Part shown: one piece after another, positions 1 through 8,476 of the stretch | Numbering within the stretch: position 1 is the first letter of the stretch | Layout: every line of letters starts with the position of its first letter | Source: an uncultured Clostridium sp. | GTDB taxonomy: Bacteria; Bacillota; Clostridia; TANB77; CAG-508 | Direction of reading: 5' to 3' | DNA length: 45,579 bases | Assembly (NCBI GenBank): GCA_947368535.1 | Contig: CANBHY010000007.1 | Span: 1-45,579 of the forward strand | The notes under the pieces: model-generated | What the model saw: the letters and a program-made list of their open reading frames with translations, nothing else | Told to the model about the DNA's origin: nothing | Database searches by the model: none | Made by a program: the position numbers and the translations under genes

Positions 1-47
<47 letters not shown>

Positions 48-101
48 TAAAGTATCTTGCACCTTTCAGTTTAGTTTTTCTTTTATTTGGAACTATTTTT
101 C

Positions 102-779
102 TTATGATAATATATCTGGTCTTAGGCTTGAATATTCTGATAAATTAAAAAATATAAAACCTAAAACATATAATTTATTATTCTTATTTTTAATACCTAA
201 ACTTAACAATAAAACTGATAATAATATTAAATCAGGAAATAAATTACACTCCATTCCCCATCTACTTTTCATAATATGCCATGGACAAATAGCAAAAAAA
301 GCCGTTCCAATTAAAGCCATTTTTTTATTATCAAATATGTTTTTTAATAAATAATAAAAACCATATAAAGACATACAACCAACTATTGCCATAGGTAATC
401 TTATTCCATATTCAGTTAGTCCTGTAAATAATATTACTGGTATTGTAATAATTGAATATAAAATACTTTGTCCATTCCCCCAAGCATATAAATATACTGG
501 ATATGAATTTCCTCCTCTATCAATTCCATATTTCATTAGGGAATATGCATCATATCCACTAGATGCTTCATCTGCATTAAGTGCATTAGGAAATTTTCCA
601 AGTCCATATAGTCTTACTACACTACCTATCATTAATATAAAAACTAAAATAGTTTCTTCCTTATATTCACTGAAAAAACTTTTTACATTCTTTTTATTTT
701 TTATTAAATTCATTATAGGCTTTACTATTACAATAAGCGGTAATATAAAACATATCATTATAAAAATAAAAATTTTCAA
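102..779 (-). pseudogene. Membrane glycosyltransferase, GT-C/PMT_2-like, C-terminally truncated
   Basis: The 225-residue product matches the N-terminal part of dolichyl-phosphate-mannose-type (PMT_2/ArnT-like) GT-C glycosyltransferases. After an N-terminal membrane helix there is a loop with FPNALNADEASSGYDAYS, where the acidic DE pair is the expected catalytic/metal-binding element. Further on are GQSILYS, a RLPMA helix start, and CPWHIMKSRWGMECNLFP, which is characteristic of this family. Several hydrophobic helices follow. Family members usually exceed 450 residues, whereas this frame ends at a TAA about 100 bases from the window edge, just after the NLSEYSS segment where more helices should follow. 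The break may be a real truncation, a frameshift, or a chimeric contig end. The start is TTG at 779, five to six bases after an AGGAGGA Shine-Dalgarno. It lies 14 bp downstream of the rsuA-type gene, so the two are probably co-transcribed. Substrate unknown; cell-surface glycan modification is an inference. Confidence 0.7.
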
Positions 780-793
780 AATCTCCTCCTAAT

Positions 794-1498
794 CTATATT
801 TTTTCTTGAAGCCTTTCTAATTCGTTCTCTGTAAGCTCTCTACACTCTCCTAATTTTAATTCTTTTGGTAAATTTAAATTTCCCATTCCAATTCGATTAA
901 GTTCTAATACTTTGGCTCCATAGCAACCAAACATACGCTTAATTTGATGATATCTTCCTTCTCTTATAGTTACTATTCCTAATGATTTACCTGTAATATT
1001 AAGTTCAGCAGACTTGCATTCTGCATCACTAAGTTTTATTCCACTCTTAAAACCTTTAACCATTTCTTCAGTCATGTCAACATCTATTGTCACTTCATAA
1101 ATCTTTTTAATATGTTTTCTAGGTGATAAAATATTATGTGCCATAACTCCATCATTAGTAATAAGCATTAATCCTGTAGTATCTTTATCTAATCTTCCTG
1201 CTGGGAATAGTTCTCTTTCTTTAAATTCTTCAGGTACTAATTCTAAAACAGTTCTTTGGGACTTATCTTCTGTTGCTGATATATATCCTTTCGGTTTATT
1301 AAGAATTAAATATATATTTTTCTTTAAATCTATATCTTTACCATCTATAGCTATTACTACTCTACTTTGATCTATTTTTGTATCATATTTATCCACAATT
1401 TCCCCATCTACTGTTACTCTTTTTTTCAAAATCATTTTTCTTACTTCTTTTCTAGAAAAATTGCTTTGAGATGAAATAACTTTATCTATTCTTTCCAT
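794..1498 (-). CDS. rsuA: 16S rRNA pseudouridine synthase, RsuA/RluB family
   Basis: An S4-like RNA-binding domain occupies the first ~60 residues (MERIDKVISSQSNFSRKEVR, then RVTVDGEIV). It is followed by a pseudouridine synthase catalytic domain with the hallmark RLDKDTTGLMLITNDG motif, whose first Asp is the catalytic residue, and a C-terminal GRYHQIKRMFGCYGAKVLELNRIGMG segment. The Lys-Asp-Thr-Thr version of the motif is more typical of RsuA (U516 of 16S rRNA) than of RluB/E/F, but the exact target is inferred. I chose the ATG at 1498 (234 residues). It is preceded by GAGGTGG and begins at the S4 domain, while the ATG 36 bases upstream lacks a ribosome site. The truncated glycosyltransferase gene follows closely. 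Confidence 0.9.
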   Translation of the reverse strand: MERIDKVISSQSNFSRKEVRKMILKKRVTVDGEIVDKYDTKIDQSRVVIAIDGKDIDLKKNIYLILNKPKGYISATEDKSQRTVLELVPEEFKERELFPAGRLDKDTTGLMLITNDGVMAHNILSPRKHIKKIYEVTIDVDMTEEMVKGFKSGIKLSDAECKSAELNITGKSLGIVTIREGRYHQIKRMFGCYGAKVLELNRIGMGNLNLPKELKLGECRELTENELERLQEKI

Positions 1499-1522
1499 AA
1501 CCACCTCTAAATTAATAGTCTC

Positions 1523-1551
1523 ATTATAACACACTTTTTTCAGCCATTAAA
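1523..1551 (-). promoter_or_regulatory. Probable sigma-A promoter for the rsuA-type gene
   Basis: On the minus strand a perfect TATAAT (1523-1528) lies about 25 bases before the ribosome site of the pseudouridine synthase gene. A weak -35 (TTTAAT, 1546-1551) is 17 bases upstream. Confidence 0.5.
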
Positions 1552-1610
1552 GTATAAATTTTTGCCTAATGTCAGAAATTAATTTTATAACTTCATTTAT
1601 AGTTTTTATA

Positions 1611-1639
1611 TTGAAACAATATCTTTTTTTTGATACAAT
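1611..1639 (+). promoter_or_regulatory. Probable sigma-A promoter for the femAB-flippase unit
   Basis: TTGAAA (1611-1616) and TACAAT (1634-1639) are separated by exactly 17 bases, 39 bases upstream of the FemAB start codon. They drive transcription away from rsuA, making this intergenic region a divergent promoter. Confidence 0.65.
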
Positions 1640-1677
1640 TCAAAAAGTAATTAAATAAATTTTTATAAGGAGGCATC

Positions 1678-2745
1678 ATGGAATTAAGCAATAATGAATT
1701 AATTGAAATTAAAGAATTTTTAAATACTCACCCTAAATCTCACTTTTTACAATCACCTGAATGGGCTAATTTAAAAAGTTCCTGGATTCATGAAATGATA
1801 ATAGTTCGTGATGAAAACAATAAAATAAAAGGAACAATGAGTGTTTTAATAAGAAAAACTCCTCTTTTTGGTACATCAATTATGTATGCTGGAAGAGGCT
1901 TTGTTTGTGATATAGATGATAAAGATACTTTAGAAAAACTAACAGCTGAGGCTAAAAAACTAGCAAAAAAATATAAAGCTTTTATTTTCAGAATGGATCC
2001 TGATGTTCCTGTAGATAATAAAGACTTCTTAAATTTAATGCTATCTCTAGGTTATAAAGAAAAGAAAAATATAAAAACAATTGATGATGTAATACAACCT
2101 AAATATGTTATGAGACTAAATATTAAAGATCATACCGAAGATAGCTTAATTGCTACTTTTCATTCAAAAACTAGATACAATATTCGTTTATCTATAAAAA
2201 AAGGTGTAACTATTCGTGAAGGATCTTCTGATGAGGATATTGAGATTTTCCACAGAATAATGAAAGAAACTGGATCTAGAGATGACTTCTTCATACGTGA
2301 CTCTTCTTATTTTAAAAAACTATATGATTGTTTAGGAAAAGAACACGTAAAAATATTAATTGCTGAACATGAAGGAACTCCTATCGCTGTTGCAATGCCT
2401 GTTTTATATGGTGATAAAGTTTGGTATTTATATGGTGGAAGTTCTAATCAATACAGAAACTTAATGGCTACTTACTTAGTTCAATGGGAAATGATTAAAT
2501 GGGGCCTAGAAAATAAATGCAATATTTATGACTTTAGAGGAATTACCGGATATTGGGATGAAAAATCTCCACAATATGGTGTTTATAAATTTAAAAAAGG
2601 ATTCAATGGTGATGAGGTTGAATTTGTAAACGAACTATACATGGTTTTCAATCCATTTATAAATACACTTTGGAAAATTGCTGAAAAAACTTATAAATTT
2701 ATAGGTAATACAAAAGAAAGGATTAAAAATCTTGGAAAAAACTAG
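1678..2745 (+). CDS. FemAB-family peptidoglycan-bridge aminoacyltransferase (copy 1)
   Basis: The 355-residue protein belongs to the FemABX/MurM family, which uses aminoacyl-tRNA to add amino acids to the lipid II pentapeptide stem on the cytoplasmic face of the membrane. Visible family features are the N-terminal HFLQSPEWANLKSSW, the central HSKTRYNIRLSIKKGV, ETGSRDDFF, VWYLYGGSS, LVQWEMIKWG, YDFRGITG and the C-terminal PQYGVYKFKKGF. The fold is a double GNAT. It is about half identical by eye to the second copy at 29304-30365. The start ATG follows AGGAGGCATC. The last 14 bases overlap the start of the flippase gene, so translation is probably coupled. The amino acid added cannot be read from sequence. 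Being separated from the other copy and paired with a flippase, it may modify a different position or act under other conditions (inference). Confidence 0.9.
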   Translation: MELSNNELIEIKEFLNTHPKSHFLQSPEWANLKSSWIHEMIIVRDENNKIKGTMSVLIRKTPLFGTSIMYAGRGFVCDIDDKDTLEKLTAEAKKLAKKYKAFIFRMDPDVPVDNKDFLNLMLSLGYKEKKNIKTIDDVIQPKYVMRLNIKDHTEDSLIATFHSKTRYNIRLSIKKGVTIREGSSDEDIEIFHRIMKETGSRDDFFIRDSSYFKKLYDCLGKEHVKILIAEHEGTPIAVAMPVLYGDKVWYLYGGSSNQYRNLMATYLVQWEMIKWGLENKCNIYDFRGITGYWDEKSPQYGVYKFKKGFNGDEVEFVNELYMVFNPFINTLWKIAEKTYKFIGNTKERIKNLGKN

Positions 2746-4168
2746 TTTAAAAAAGAACTATTTATATAATTTAATTTATCAAATAATAATTTTAATATTA
2801 CCAATAATAACTACTCCATATATTTCTAGAGCTTTAGGCGCAACTAACATTGGAATATATAGTTTTACAGTTTCTATTGTAACCTATTTCACTCTTTTTG
2901 GATCACTTGGAGTATCATTATATGGTCAACGTGAAATTGCATATGTAAGAGATGATAAAGAAAAAAGAAAAAAACTATTTCTAGAAATCGTATTATTTAG
3001 ATTTATTACTTTAGCTATTTCAATGGCAGTATTCTTCTTTACTTTTGCATTAAATAATGAATATCAAATATATTATCGTATACTTCTACTCTATCTTTTA
3101 GCAGCATCTTTCGATATAAGCTGGTTCTTTCAAGGATTAGAAGATTTCAAAAAAACTGTAACTCGAAATGTAGTAGTAAGACTTCTTAGCGTATTATGTA
3201 TATTTATTTTTGTCAAAAAACCTTCTGATTTAGCCAAATATTTATTAATATATTCTTTAGCTGATTTACTTGGAAACTTATCTTTATGGTTTTATCTTCC
3301 AAAATATTTTAAAGGAATCCCTGTAAAACATGTTAATTTGAAACGTCACATGATTCCTATATTTATGTTATTCATACCACAAATAGCTATAAAACTATAT
3401 AACACTGTTGATAAAACAATGCTTGGATATATAATTCATGACAAATCAGAACTTGGAAATTATGAAGAAGCAAATAAATTAATAAATGTATTATTTACAA
3501 TCGTATCTTCATTAGGAATAGTTATGGTTCCAAGGATTGCAAACGTATTTGCAAGTGGTGATACTAAAAAATTAAATGAATACATAATGAAATCTTTTAG
3601 GTTTGTATTCTTTTTGGCATTTCCTATTACACTAGGAATAATCACTGTTTCAAAAGAATTTGTTCCAATTTTCTTAGGTGATGGATATGAAAAATGTTAT
3701 CTTATTGTTAACATATTAGCTCCAATAATTTTACTTTGTGGAATTACAAATGTTATAGGAACCCAATATTTATTGCCAACCAAAAGGCAAAAAGAATATA
3801 CTATTTCCATATTGGTAGGACTTATATTTAATGTAGCCTTTAATGCTATTCTAATACCAAACTTTGGTGCTTATGGAGCAGCTTTAATGACTACTTTTGC
3901 TCAAACAATAGTCATGATTATACAATGCTTTTATATTAAAAATGATATAAATATCAGAAAAGCTTTTAAAGAGGGCATTAATTATGCAATAGCTGGAATT
4001 ATAATGTTCATTGTATGTATTATAATCGGACTATTCATACATAGCGCACTATTATCAATACTCATAAAAATGGCACTTGGCGGATTAACTTATGCTATTG
4101 TATTGTTCTTCTTAAAAGATGAATATGTAAAAATCTTTTTTATTGCACTTGCTAAAAAAATTGGATAA
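2732..4168 (+). CDS. Polysaccharide/oligosaccharide flippase, Wzx-like MOP family
   Basis: This 478-residue polytopic membrane protein has about 12-14 hydrophobic helices. The N-terminal signature of Wzx-type flippases is YLYNLIYQIIILILPIITTP followed by YISRALGATNIGIYSF, with GVSLYGQREIA further on. Such proteins move undecaprenyl-linked glycan intermediates across the cytoplasmic membrane. The start is TTG at 2732, inside the end of the femAB gene, preceded by GAAAGGA at good spacing; no in-frame ATG fits better. Overlap with FemAB suggests a joint role in a cell-wall or surface-polymer intermediate (inference). A hairpin terminator follows. Confidence 0.85.
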   Translation: MEKTSLKKNYLYNLIYQIIILILPIITTPYISRALGATNIGIYSFTVSIVTYFTLFGSLGVSLYGQREIAYVRDDKEKRKKLFLEIVLFRFITLAISMAVFFFTFALNNEYQIYYRILLLYLLAASFDISWFFQGLEDFKKTVTRNVVVRLLSVLCIFIFVKKPSDLAKYLLIYSLADLLGNLSLWFYLPKYFKGIPVKHVNLKRHMIPIFMLFIPQIAIKLYNTVDKTMLGYIIHDKSELGNYEEANKLINVLFTIVSSLGIVMVPRIANVFASGDTKKLNEYIMKSFRFVFFLAFPITLGIITVSKEFVPIFLGDGYEKCYLIVNILAPIILLCGITNVIGTQYLLPTKRQKEYTISILVGLIFNVAFNAILIPNFGAYGAALMTTFAQTIVMIIQCFYIKNDINIRKAFKEGINYAIAGIIMFIVCIIIGLFIHSALLSILIKMALGGLTYAIVLFFLKDEYVKIFFIALAKKIG

Positions 4169-4182
4169 AAACATCTGTATAA

Positions 4183-4230
4183 AATAAAAAGAGTCTCATA
4201 GAAATTTTATTCTATAAGACTCTTCTTATT
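4183..4230. terminator. Bidirectional intrinsic terminator between convergent genes
   Basis: A 21-base inverted repeat (4183-4203 with 4210-4230, loop ATTTTA) flanked by A and T runs lies between the convergent flippase and ABC transporter genes. The two imperfections become G-U wobbles in the minus-strand RNA but C-A mismatches in the plus-strand RNA, so it should work best for the ABC transporter transcript. Confidence 0.85.
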
Positions 4231-4235
4231 TTATA

Positions 4236-5987
4236 CTAATTTACTTTACCGTTATACATATCACTAAAAATACCATTGTTATTAATTAACTCATCAAACT
4301 TACCACTTTCAATAATATGTCCTTTGTCTAATACTATAATTCTGTCACAATTTTTTAAAGTAGTTAATCTATGAGCTATAGAAATAATTGTTGTATTATT
4401 TTCCTTTTGTAATTTTTCAATTTCCTTTTGAATATACTTTTCAGAAGTATTATCTAATGCAGCTGTAGCTTCATCTAAAATCAAAATTTTAGGCTTTCTT
4501 AGAAAAATTCTAGCAATTGCAATACGTTGTCTTTGCCCTCCTGATAAATTATTTCCTCCCTCCGAAATTATTGCATCAAATTTATCTGGTAAGTTATTTA
4601 TATAATCATATATGTATGCTTTTTTAGCTGCTTCTTCTACTTCTTCGATTGATACTTCTCTATCTATACCATAACAAATATTTTCATAAATTGTTCCTGC
4701 AATTAAAAATGGTGTTTGAGGAACTAAAGCAATTATATTAGAAATATCTTTTCTTGAAAGTAAGTCAATATCATTTCCTGCTACATATATATTTCCATAA
4801 CCTTTTTCAAGTTTAGTAATTACTTTTATTAAGGAAGATTTACCACAACCACTAGGTCCAGCAATTCCTAAAAACATTCCTTCATTTAAAGATAAATCAA
4901 AATTGTCTAATATAACTTTGCTTTCATCTTCATTATAATAAAAACGTAAATCACTAATATCTACAGTAGAATTTCCTGTATATTTATTTTCTTTTTTCTC
5001 AATTTCGTTATAAGAAAAATCATTTGGAATCTCTATCATATTAAAGAAATCTTTAGCTAATACTGTGCATTCTGATAGCTCATCAAATATTCTATGTAAC
5101 TCTTCTAATGGCTTAATAAGTTGATTAAAGCATAAATAAGCTGTAAGCACGCTACCTGCTGAAATTATATTTTTAGTAGCCAAATATGTTGATATTCCTA
5201 TAATCAAAACTGTAAAAAATGCTTGATTTATAAATTTCAAACAATCATATAAAGCCATTGCTTTATGATGTTTCATTTCTTTAGAACGTAAAAACTCTGA
5301 TTTATCTCCAAATCTATTTACTTCAAAATCAACACTATCACAAATACGTATAACTTCAATTCCATTTATTAATTCAACTATTGTTCCATCCATTTTAGAT
5401 TTACTTTCTAAAAGTTCTACACGTATTCCCTTTTGACTTGAAATTTGTTTAAATACAATAAATACACCTATTGGTATAACTAATAACATTGGGAAAGCTA
5501 AAATAATTGGTAATGTCATAAAAATTGTAATAATTGCTGCTATACCATTAAAAATTGCTGGTGCAAAATCCATAAATAAAAGCTTTTCTAATTTCACTGT
5601 TCCTTCTAATGTTCGATTCATTTTTCCATGAATATTCCCTGTCATATTTTCTCTAAAGTATGAAAGTGGCGCTCTTAAAAGTGATTTTATAACCATTATT
5701 CTAGCAGTTTTTTCTGTACTAGTTGCAGTATCTTCTACCATTACTCTTCTAACAATTTTTATTACTTCATTTACTACATTAACTACCAAAATTAATATTA
5801 AAAATGGTATAACTTTACTAAATTCAATACTTTCTGCATTTAATATATCATCTGTAAGCCACCCTATTGCTTTAGGTGTTACTTGAGTAAGTGCTGCTGA
5901 AATTAACATTATCAAAATAATTATAATAAAATTCATTTTTTGTTTCTTAGTTAATAATATATAAATTTTACTTAATACTTGCTTCAT
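4236..5987 (-). CDS. ABC exporter, fused membrane and ATP-binding half-transporter
   Basis: The 583-residue protein has an N-terminal type-1 exporter membrane domain (six helices within residues ~18-310). The C-terminal nucleotide-binding domain has Walker A GPSGCGKS at 377-384, Q-loop Q424, signature LSGGQ at 481-485, Walker B ILILDEA with D505/E506, and the H-loop IISIAHRL. Half-transporters of this type dimerise and export lipids, peptides or drugs; a single half gene suggests a homodimer. The start ATG follows TGGAGGAAATAAA. The gene is monocistronic, with its own promoter and terminator. Substrate unknown; MsbA-like or multidrug assignment would be guesswork. Confidence 0.92.
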   Translation of the reverse strand: MKQVLSKIYILLTKKQKMNFIIIILIMLISAALTQVTPKAIGWLTDDILNAESIEFSKVIPFLILILVVNVVNEVIKIVRRVMVEDTATSTEKTARIMVIKSLLRAPLSYFRENMTGNIHGKMNRTLEGTVKLEKLLFMDFAPAIFNGIAAIITIFMTLPIILAFPMLLVIPIGVFIVFKQISSQKGIRVELLESKSKMDGTIVELINGIEVIRICDSVDFEVNRFGDKSEFLRSKEMKHHKAMALYDCLKFINQAFFTVLIIGISTYLATKNIISAGSVLTAYLCFNQLIKPLEELHRIFDELSECTVLAKDFFNMIEIPNDFSYNEIEKKENKYTGNSTVDISDLRFYYNEDESKVILDNFDLSLNEGMFLGIAGPSGCGKSSLIKVITKLEKGYGNIYVAGNDIDLLSRKDISNIIALVPQTPFLIAGTIYENICYGIDREVSIEEVEEAAKKAYIYDYINNLPDKFDAIISEGGNNLSGGQRQRIAIARIFLRKPKILILDEATAALDNTSEKYIQKEIEKLQKENNTTIISIAHRLTTLKNCDRIIVLDKGHIIESGKFDELINNNGIFSDMYNGKVN

Positions 5988-6009
5988 TTTATTTCCTCCA
6001 TACTTATCT

Positions 6010-6038
6010 AGTATAGCATACCTAAAACATTATGTAAA
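6010..6038 (-). promoter_or_regulatory. Probable sigma-A promoter for the ABC exporter
   Basis: On the minus strand TTTACA (6033-6038) and TATACT (6010-6015) are separated by 17 bases, immediately upstream of the ABC transporter ribosome site. Confidence 0.65.
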
Positions 6039-6238
6039 CTTTTTTTTAATAATATATGATAATGATATGAAGAAAATAATTTTCCTTTATCTTCATAAAA
6101 ATCTTCAATATGGTTTATTAGTTCAATTTAAAAGTCTTTAAATAATTCTTTTATCAAATCATAATCTGCATAAGAATGAGGAACTTTATAGTTGCATTCT
6201 ATTTTCTCTTCTTCTGCCCATTTTCTAGTTCTATTTAA
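6016..6238 (-). pseudogene. Possible coding remnant downstream of the cation transporter
   Basis: In the frame that overlaps the end of the CDF gene, the minus strand reads 36 residues that look protein-like (for example RTRKWAEEEKIE and VPHSYADYDLIKELFKDF) before a TAA at 6128-6130. The same frame then stays open for about 35 more residues rich in Glu, Asp and Lys. There is no start codon or ribosome site. It may be the decayed end of a lost gene, or chance openness in AT-rich DNA. The promoter of the ABC exporter lies at its far end. Family not recognised. Confidence 0.3.
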
Positions 6239-7095
6239 AGCGGATTTACATGAATTACACTTAAATAAATTTGTCTTATATTCTTAGCTATTTCTTTTTC
6301 TAAATCATCTGCTATTTTATGACTTTCGAAAGTACTCATATTTCCATCAACAAATATTGAAAAAGAAATTTGATATTTATATCCTACTGGAGTTGCATTA
6401 AAATGAGTTACTTTTTTAATAGCATCATTTTTATTGATAATATCATAAACTTGTTTTTTAGTATCATCATTTATGGCTTTATCCATTAAAACATCATAAC
6501 TTTCTTTAAAGATTCCTACTGCTGATATTAAAATCCAAATTGATATTCCTGTTCCAACAATACCATCTATAAAACTTATTCCAGCTAAACTTAATAAACA
6601 AGATACTAAGTTAAAAAATGTAACAAAACAATCATTTCTATGATCTTTTGAATTAGCTTCTAATAATAAATTATCTAATTCTTTGGACATTTTATTTGTA
6701 TATATAAATAAAACAAATTTAACAATTATAGTAACTAAACACACTACTATTAGCCATATAGAAAATTCATAATTTGTTTTATTAAATATTGACCAAATTG
6801 CATCTTTTAATATAAAAAGCGCCATTCCTCCCATAACAATACTAATTAATAGTGAATATATGTACTCAGCTTTCCCATGTCCTAAATTATGGTCATCATC
6901 ATATGGTTTGCTAGCAATTTTATTACCTATAAAAGTCATAAAAGATGAGAATATATCGCCCGCACTATTAAAACAGTCAGCAATCATTGACTGACTATTA
7001 GTAATAAATCCAATAATCCCTTTTATAACCATCAAAAATATGTTACCAATTATTCCAAAAATACTTGCTAACTTAACTTTTTTAAATCTATCCAT
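6235..7095 (-). CDS. Cation diffusion facilitator (CDF) family transporter
   Basis: This 286-residue membrane protein exports divalent metal ions (Zn, Co, Cd, Fe or Mn) by proton antiport. It has the family pattern. Helix 2 carries SQSMIADCFNSAGDIFSS with the metal-binding Asp residues. A cytoplasmic loop carries DDDHNLGHGKAEYIYSL. Helix 5 carries DHRNDCFVTFFN with the second metal-site His/Asp pair. The C-terminal cytoplasmic domain ends in LSVIHVNP, typical of the ferredoxin-like CDF tail. The start ATG at 7095 has AGGAG about ten bases upstream. It lies 34 bp downstream of the HD-domain gene and may be the last gene of that chain. Metal specificity cannot be assigned. Confidence 0.9.
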   Translation of the reverse strand: MDRFKKVKLASIFGIIGNIFLMVIKGIIGFITNSQSMIADCFNSAGDIFSSFMTFIGNKIASKPYDDDHNLGHGKAEYIYSLLISIVMGGMALFILKDAIWSIFNKTNYEFSIWLIVVCLVTIIVKFVLFIYTNKMSKELDNLLLEANSKDHRNDCFVTFFNLVSCLLSLAGISFIDGIVGTGISIWILISAVGIFKESYDVLMDKAINDDTKKQVYDIINKNDAIKKVTHFNATPVGYKYQISFSIFVDGNMSTFESHKIADDLEKEIAKNIRQIYLSVIHVNPL

Positions 7096-7129
7096 TTTTA
7101 ATAAGCTCCTTTATTATTATGAAATATTT

Positions 7130-7996
7130 TTATCTTAAGTACGCTGTTTCTCCTTTTTCGTCACAAACTTTATTTTTTCTAGACTGTATATGATTAACTT
7201 CACAATATCTGTTTTTAAATTCAACTTCATTTTTTAGTAATTGTCTCATATCTTCTAAAAACACTCTATATGTTTCATCTTCAAAAAACATATTTTCTGG
7301 ATTATCTTCACCATATCTTTTAGATAATCTTTTAAAAGTAAAGTCTAAATAATCTTCCATTCCCATTTCAGGCGTTCTAGATTTAGCTACAAAAAAACTT
7401 CTAATAAATACTATTTCTATTCTTGTATTTCTGTCAGCAGATGATATTAATTTTCCATAATCACTTCTTGGCGTATCTGCAAAAGAAGAACGATGATCTT
7501 CAATTGCTTCTTTTATCATCACTCTTTGTTCATCTGTAAAAAATCTTTTCATATTTTCATCTTTTATAAACCTATCTCCTGCTATTTTCTCATGAGTTTC
7601 ATGATCTATATATTTTCCTAAATCATGACATGCTGCAATAGCATATACCATATCTGTATCTAATTCTAGTTTTAAGGTTTCTCTTAAAGCAAAAGCCCTT
7701 CTTATAACTTCTCTTATATGTATAATTCCATGAGCTTTATCGTTTTTATCATATTCTGGAAAAACATTTTCTTCTATATATCTTTTTAATTCTGGATTTA
7801 CCTCTTTTGTATAATATTCATACTCATTAATATCGTTAGCATTTAATATTAAAGATCTTACTTTATCAAAATTTTCATTTTCTCCTAAGTTTGCTCTTTC
7901 ATATACTTCATATAAAATCTCATCTAATGACATATTGGCATTTTCTGTTTTTACCTCTTCAAATAATTTTCTTAATAAATCTCTAATTGACTCCAT
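7130..7996 (-). CDS. HD-domain phosphohydrolase family protein
   Basis: The central domain shows the HD-superfamily metal ligands: HGIIHIREV (first His near 89-93), ACHDLGKYID (HD pair at 124-125) and a distal SSADRNTR Asp. Such enzymes hydrolyse phosphate esters of nucleotides or act on metal-dependent phosphodiester substrates. The ~80-residue N-terminal extension, helical and acidic (ESIRDLLRKLFEEVK), is not recognised. I chose the ATG at 7996 (288 residues), preceded by AGGTG at about 8 bases, rather than the GTG 12 bases upstream that overlaps this ribosome site. It follows a GNAT gene by about 20 bp. Substrate unknown. Confidence 0.8.
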   Translation of the reverse strand: MESIRDLLRKLFEEVKTENANMSLDEILYEVYERANLGENENFDKVRSLILNANDINEYEYYTKEVNPELKRYIEENVFPEYDKNDKAHGIIHIREVIRRAFALRETLKLELDTDMVYAIAACHDLGKYIDHETHEKIAGDRFIKDENMKRFFTDEQRVMIKEAIEDHRSSFADTPRSDYGKLISSADRNTRIEIVFIRSFFVAKSRTPEMGMEDYLDFTFKRLSKRYGEDNPENMFFEDETYRVFLEDMRQLLKNEVEFKNRYCEVNHIQSRKNKVCDEKGETAYLR

Positions 7997-8015
7997 ATTA
8001 TCTAACACCTATTTT

Positions 8016-8468
8016 CTATATTATTTTTTCTAAATTAATTCTATTTTCAATTATATTTTCTTTTTTCTCTACCTCAGTAAAGTTAAATCCATTTTTAACT
8101 AAAAAACTTAACATTTCTCTTCTTGCATTCCTAGTTTTTATCTTTAACTTAGAATACCCCTGTCTTTTAGCCCAATCAATTTGATATTGCATTAATTTAG
8201 TTAAAGCTCCTTTTCTACGGTATTTATAATCTACACCTGCCATCCAAACATAAAAACTTTCTCCATCATTAAATTTATCATAACCAACTATGTATCCAAT
8301 AGGAATATCATTTAAATACGCTACAATTTTTACATGTTCTTTATTTTGATATCTATTTTCAAAGTATTCTTTATTTAAATTAACATCATCTGAAAATTCT
8401 ATAACATTTTTATTCACCTTTAAAACTTCATCTATATTAGTTTCTTTAATTTCAATATTATTTTCCAT
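8016..8468 (-). CDS. GNAT-family N-acetyltransferase
   Basis: The 150-residue protein has the GNAT core. A strand with PIGYIVGYDKF is followed by WMAGVDYKYRRKGALTKLM, corresponding to the acetyl-CoA pyrophosphate-binding R/Q-x-x-G-x-G/A motif in the form RRKGAL. A C-terminal LVKNGFNFTE segment is typical of motif B. It transfers an acetyl group from acetyl-CoA to an unknown amine. The start ATG follows AGGAGCAGAT. It lies 8 bp from the metallo-beta-lactamase-fold gene upstream and about 20 bp from the HD gene downstream, so it is part of one operon. Confidence 0.85.
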   Translation of the reverse strand: MENNIEIKETNIDEVLKVNKNVIEFSDDVNLNKEYFENRYQNKEHVKIVAYLNDIPIGYIVGYDKFNDGESFYVWMAGVDYKYRRKGALTKLMQYQIDWAKRQGYSKLKIKTRNARREMLSFLVKNGFNFTEVEKKENIIENRINLEKII

Positions 8469-8476
8469 ATCTGCTC

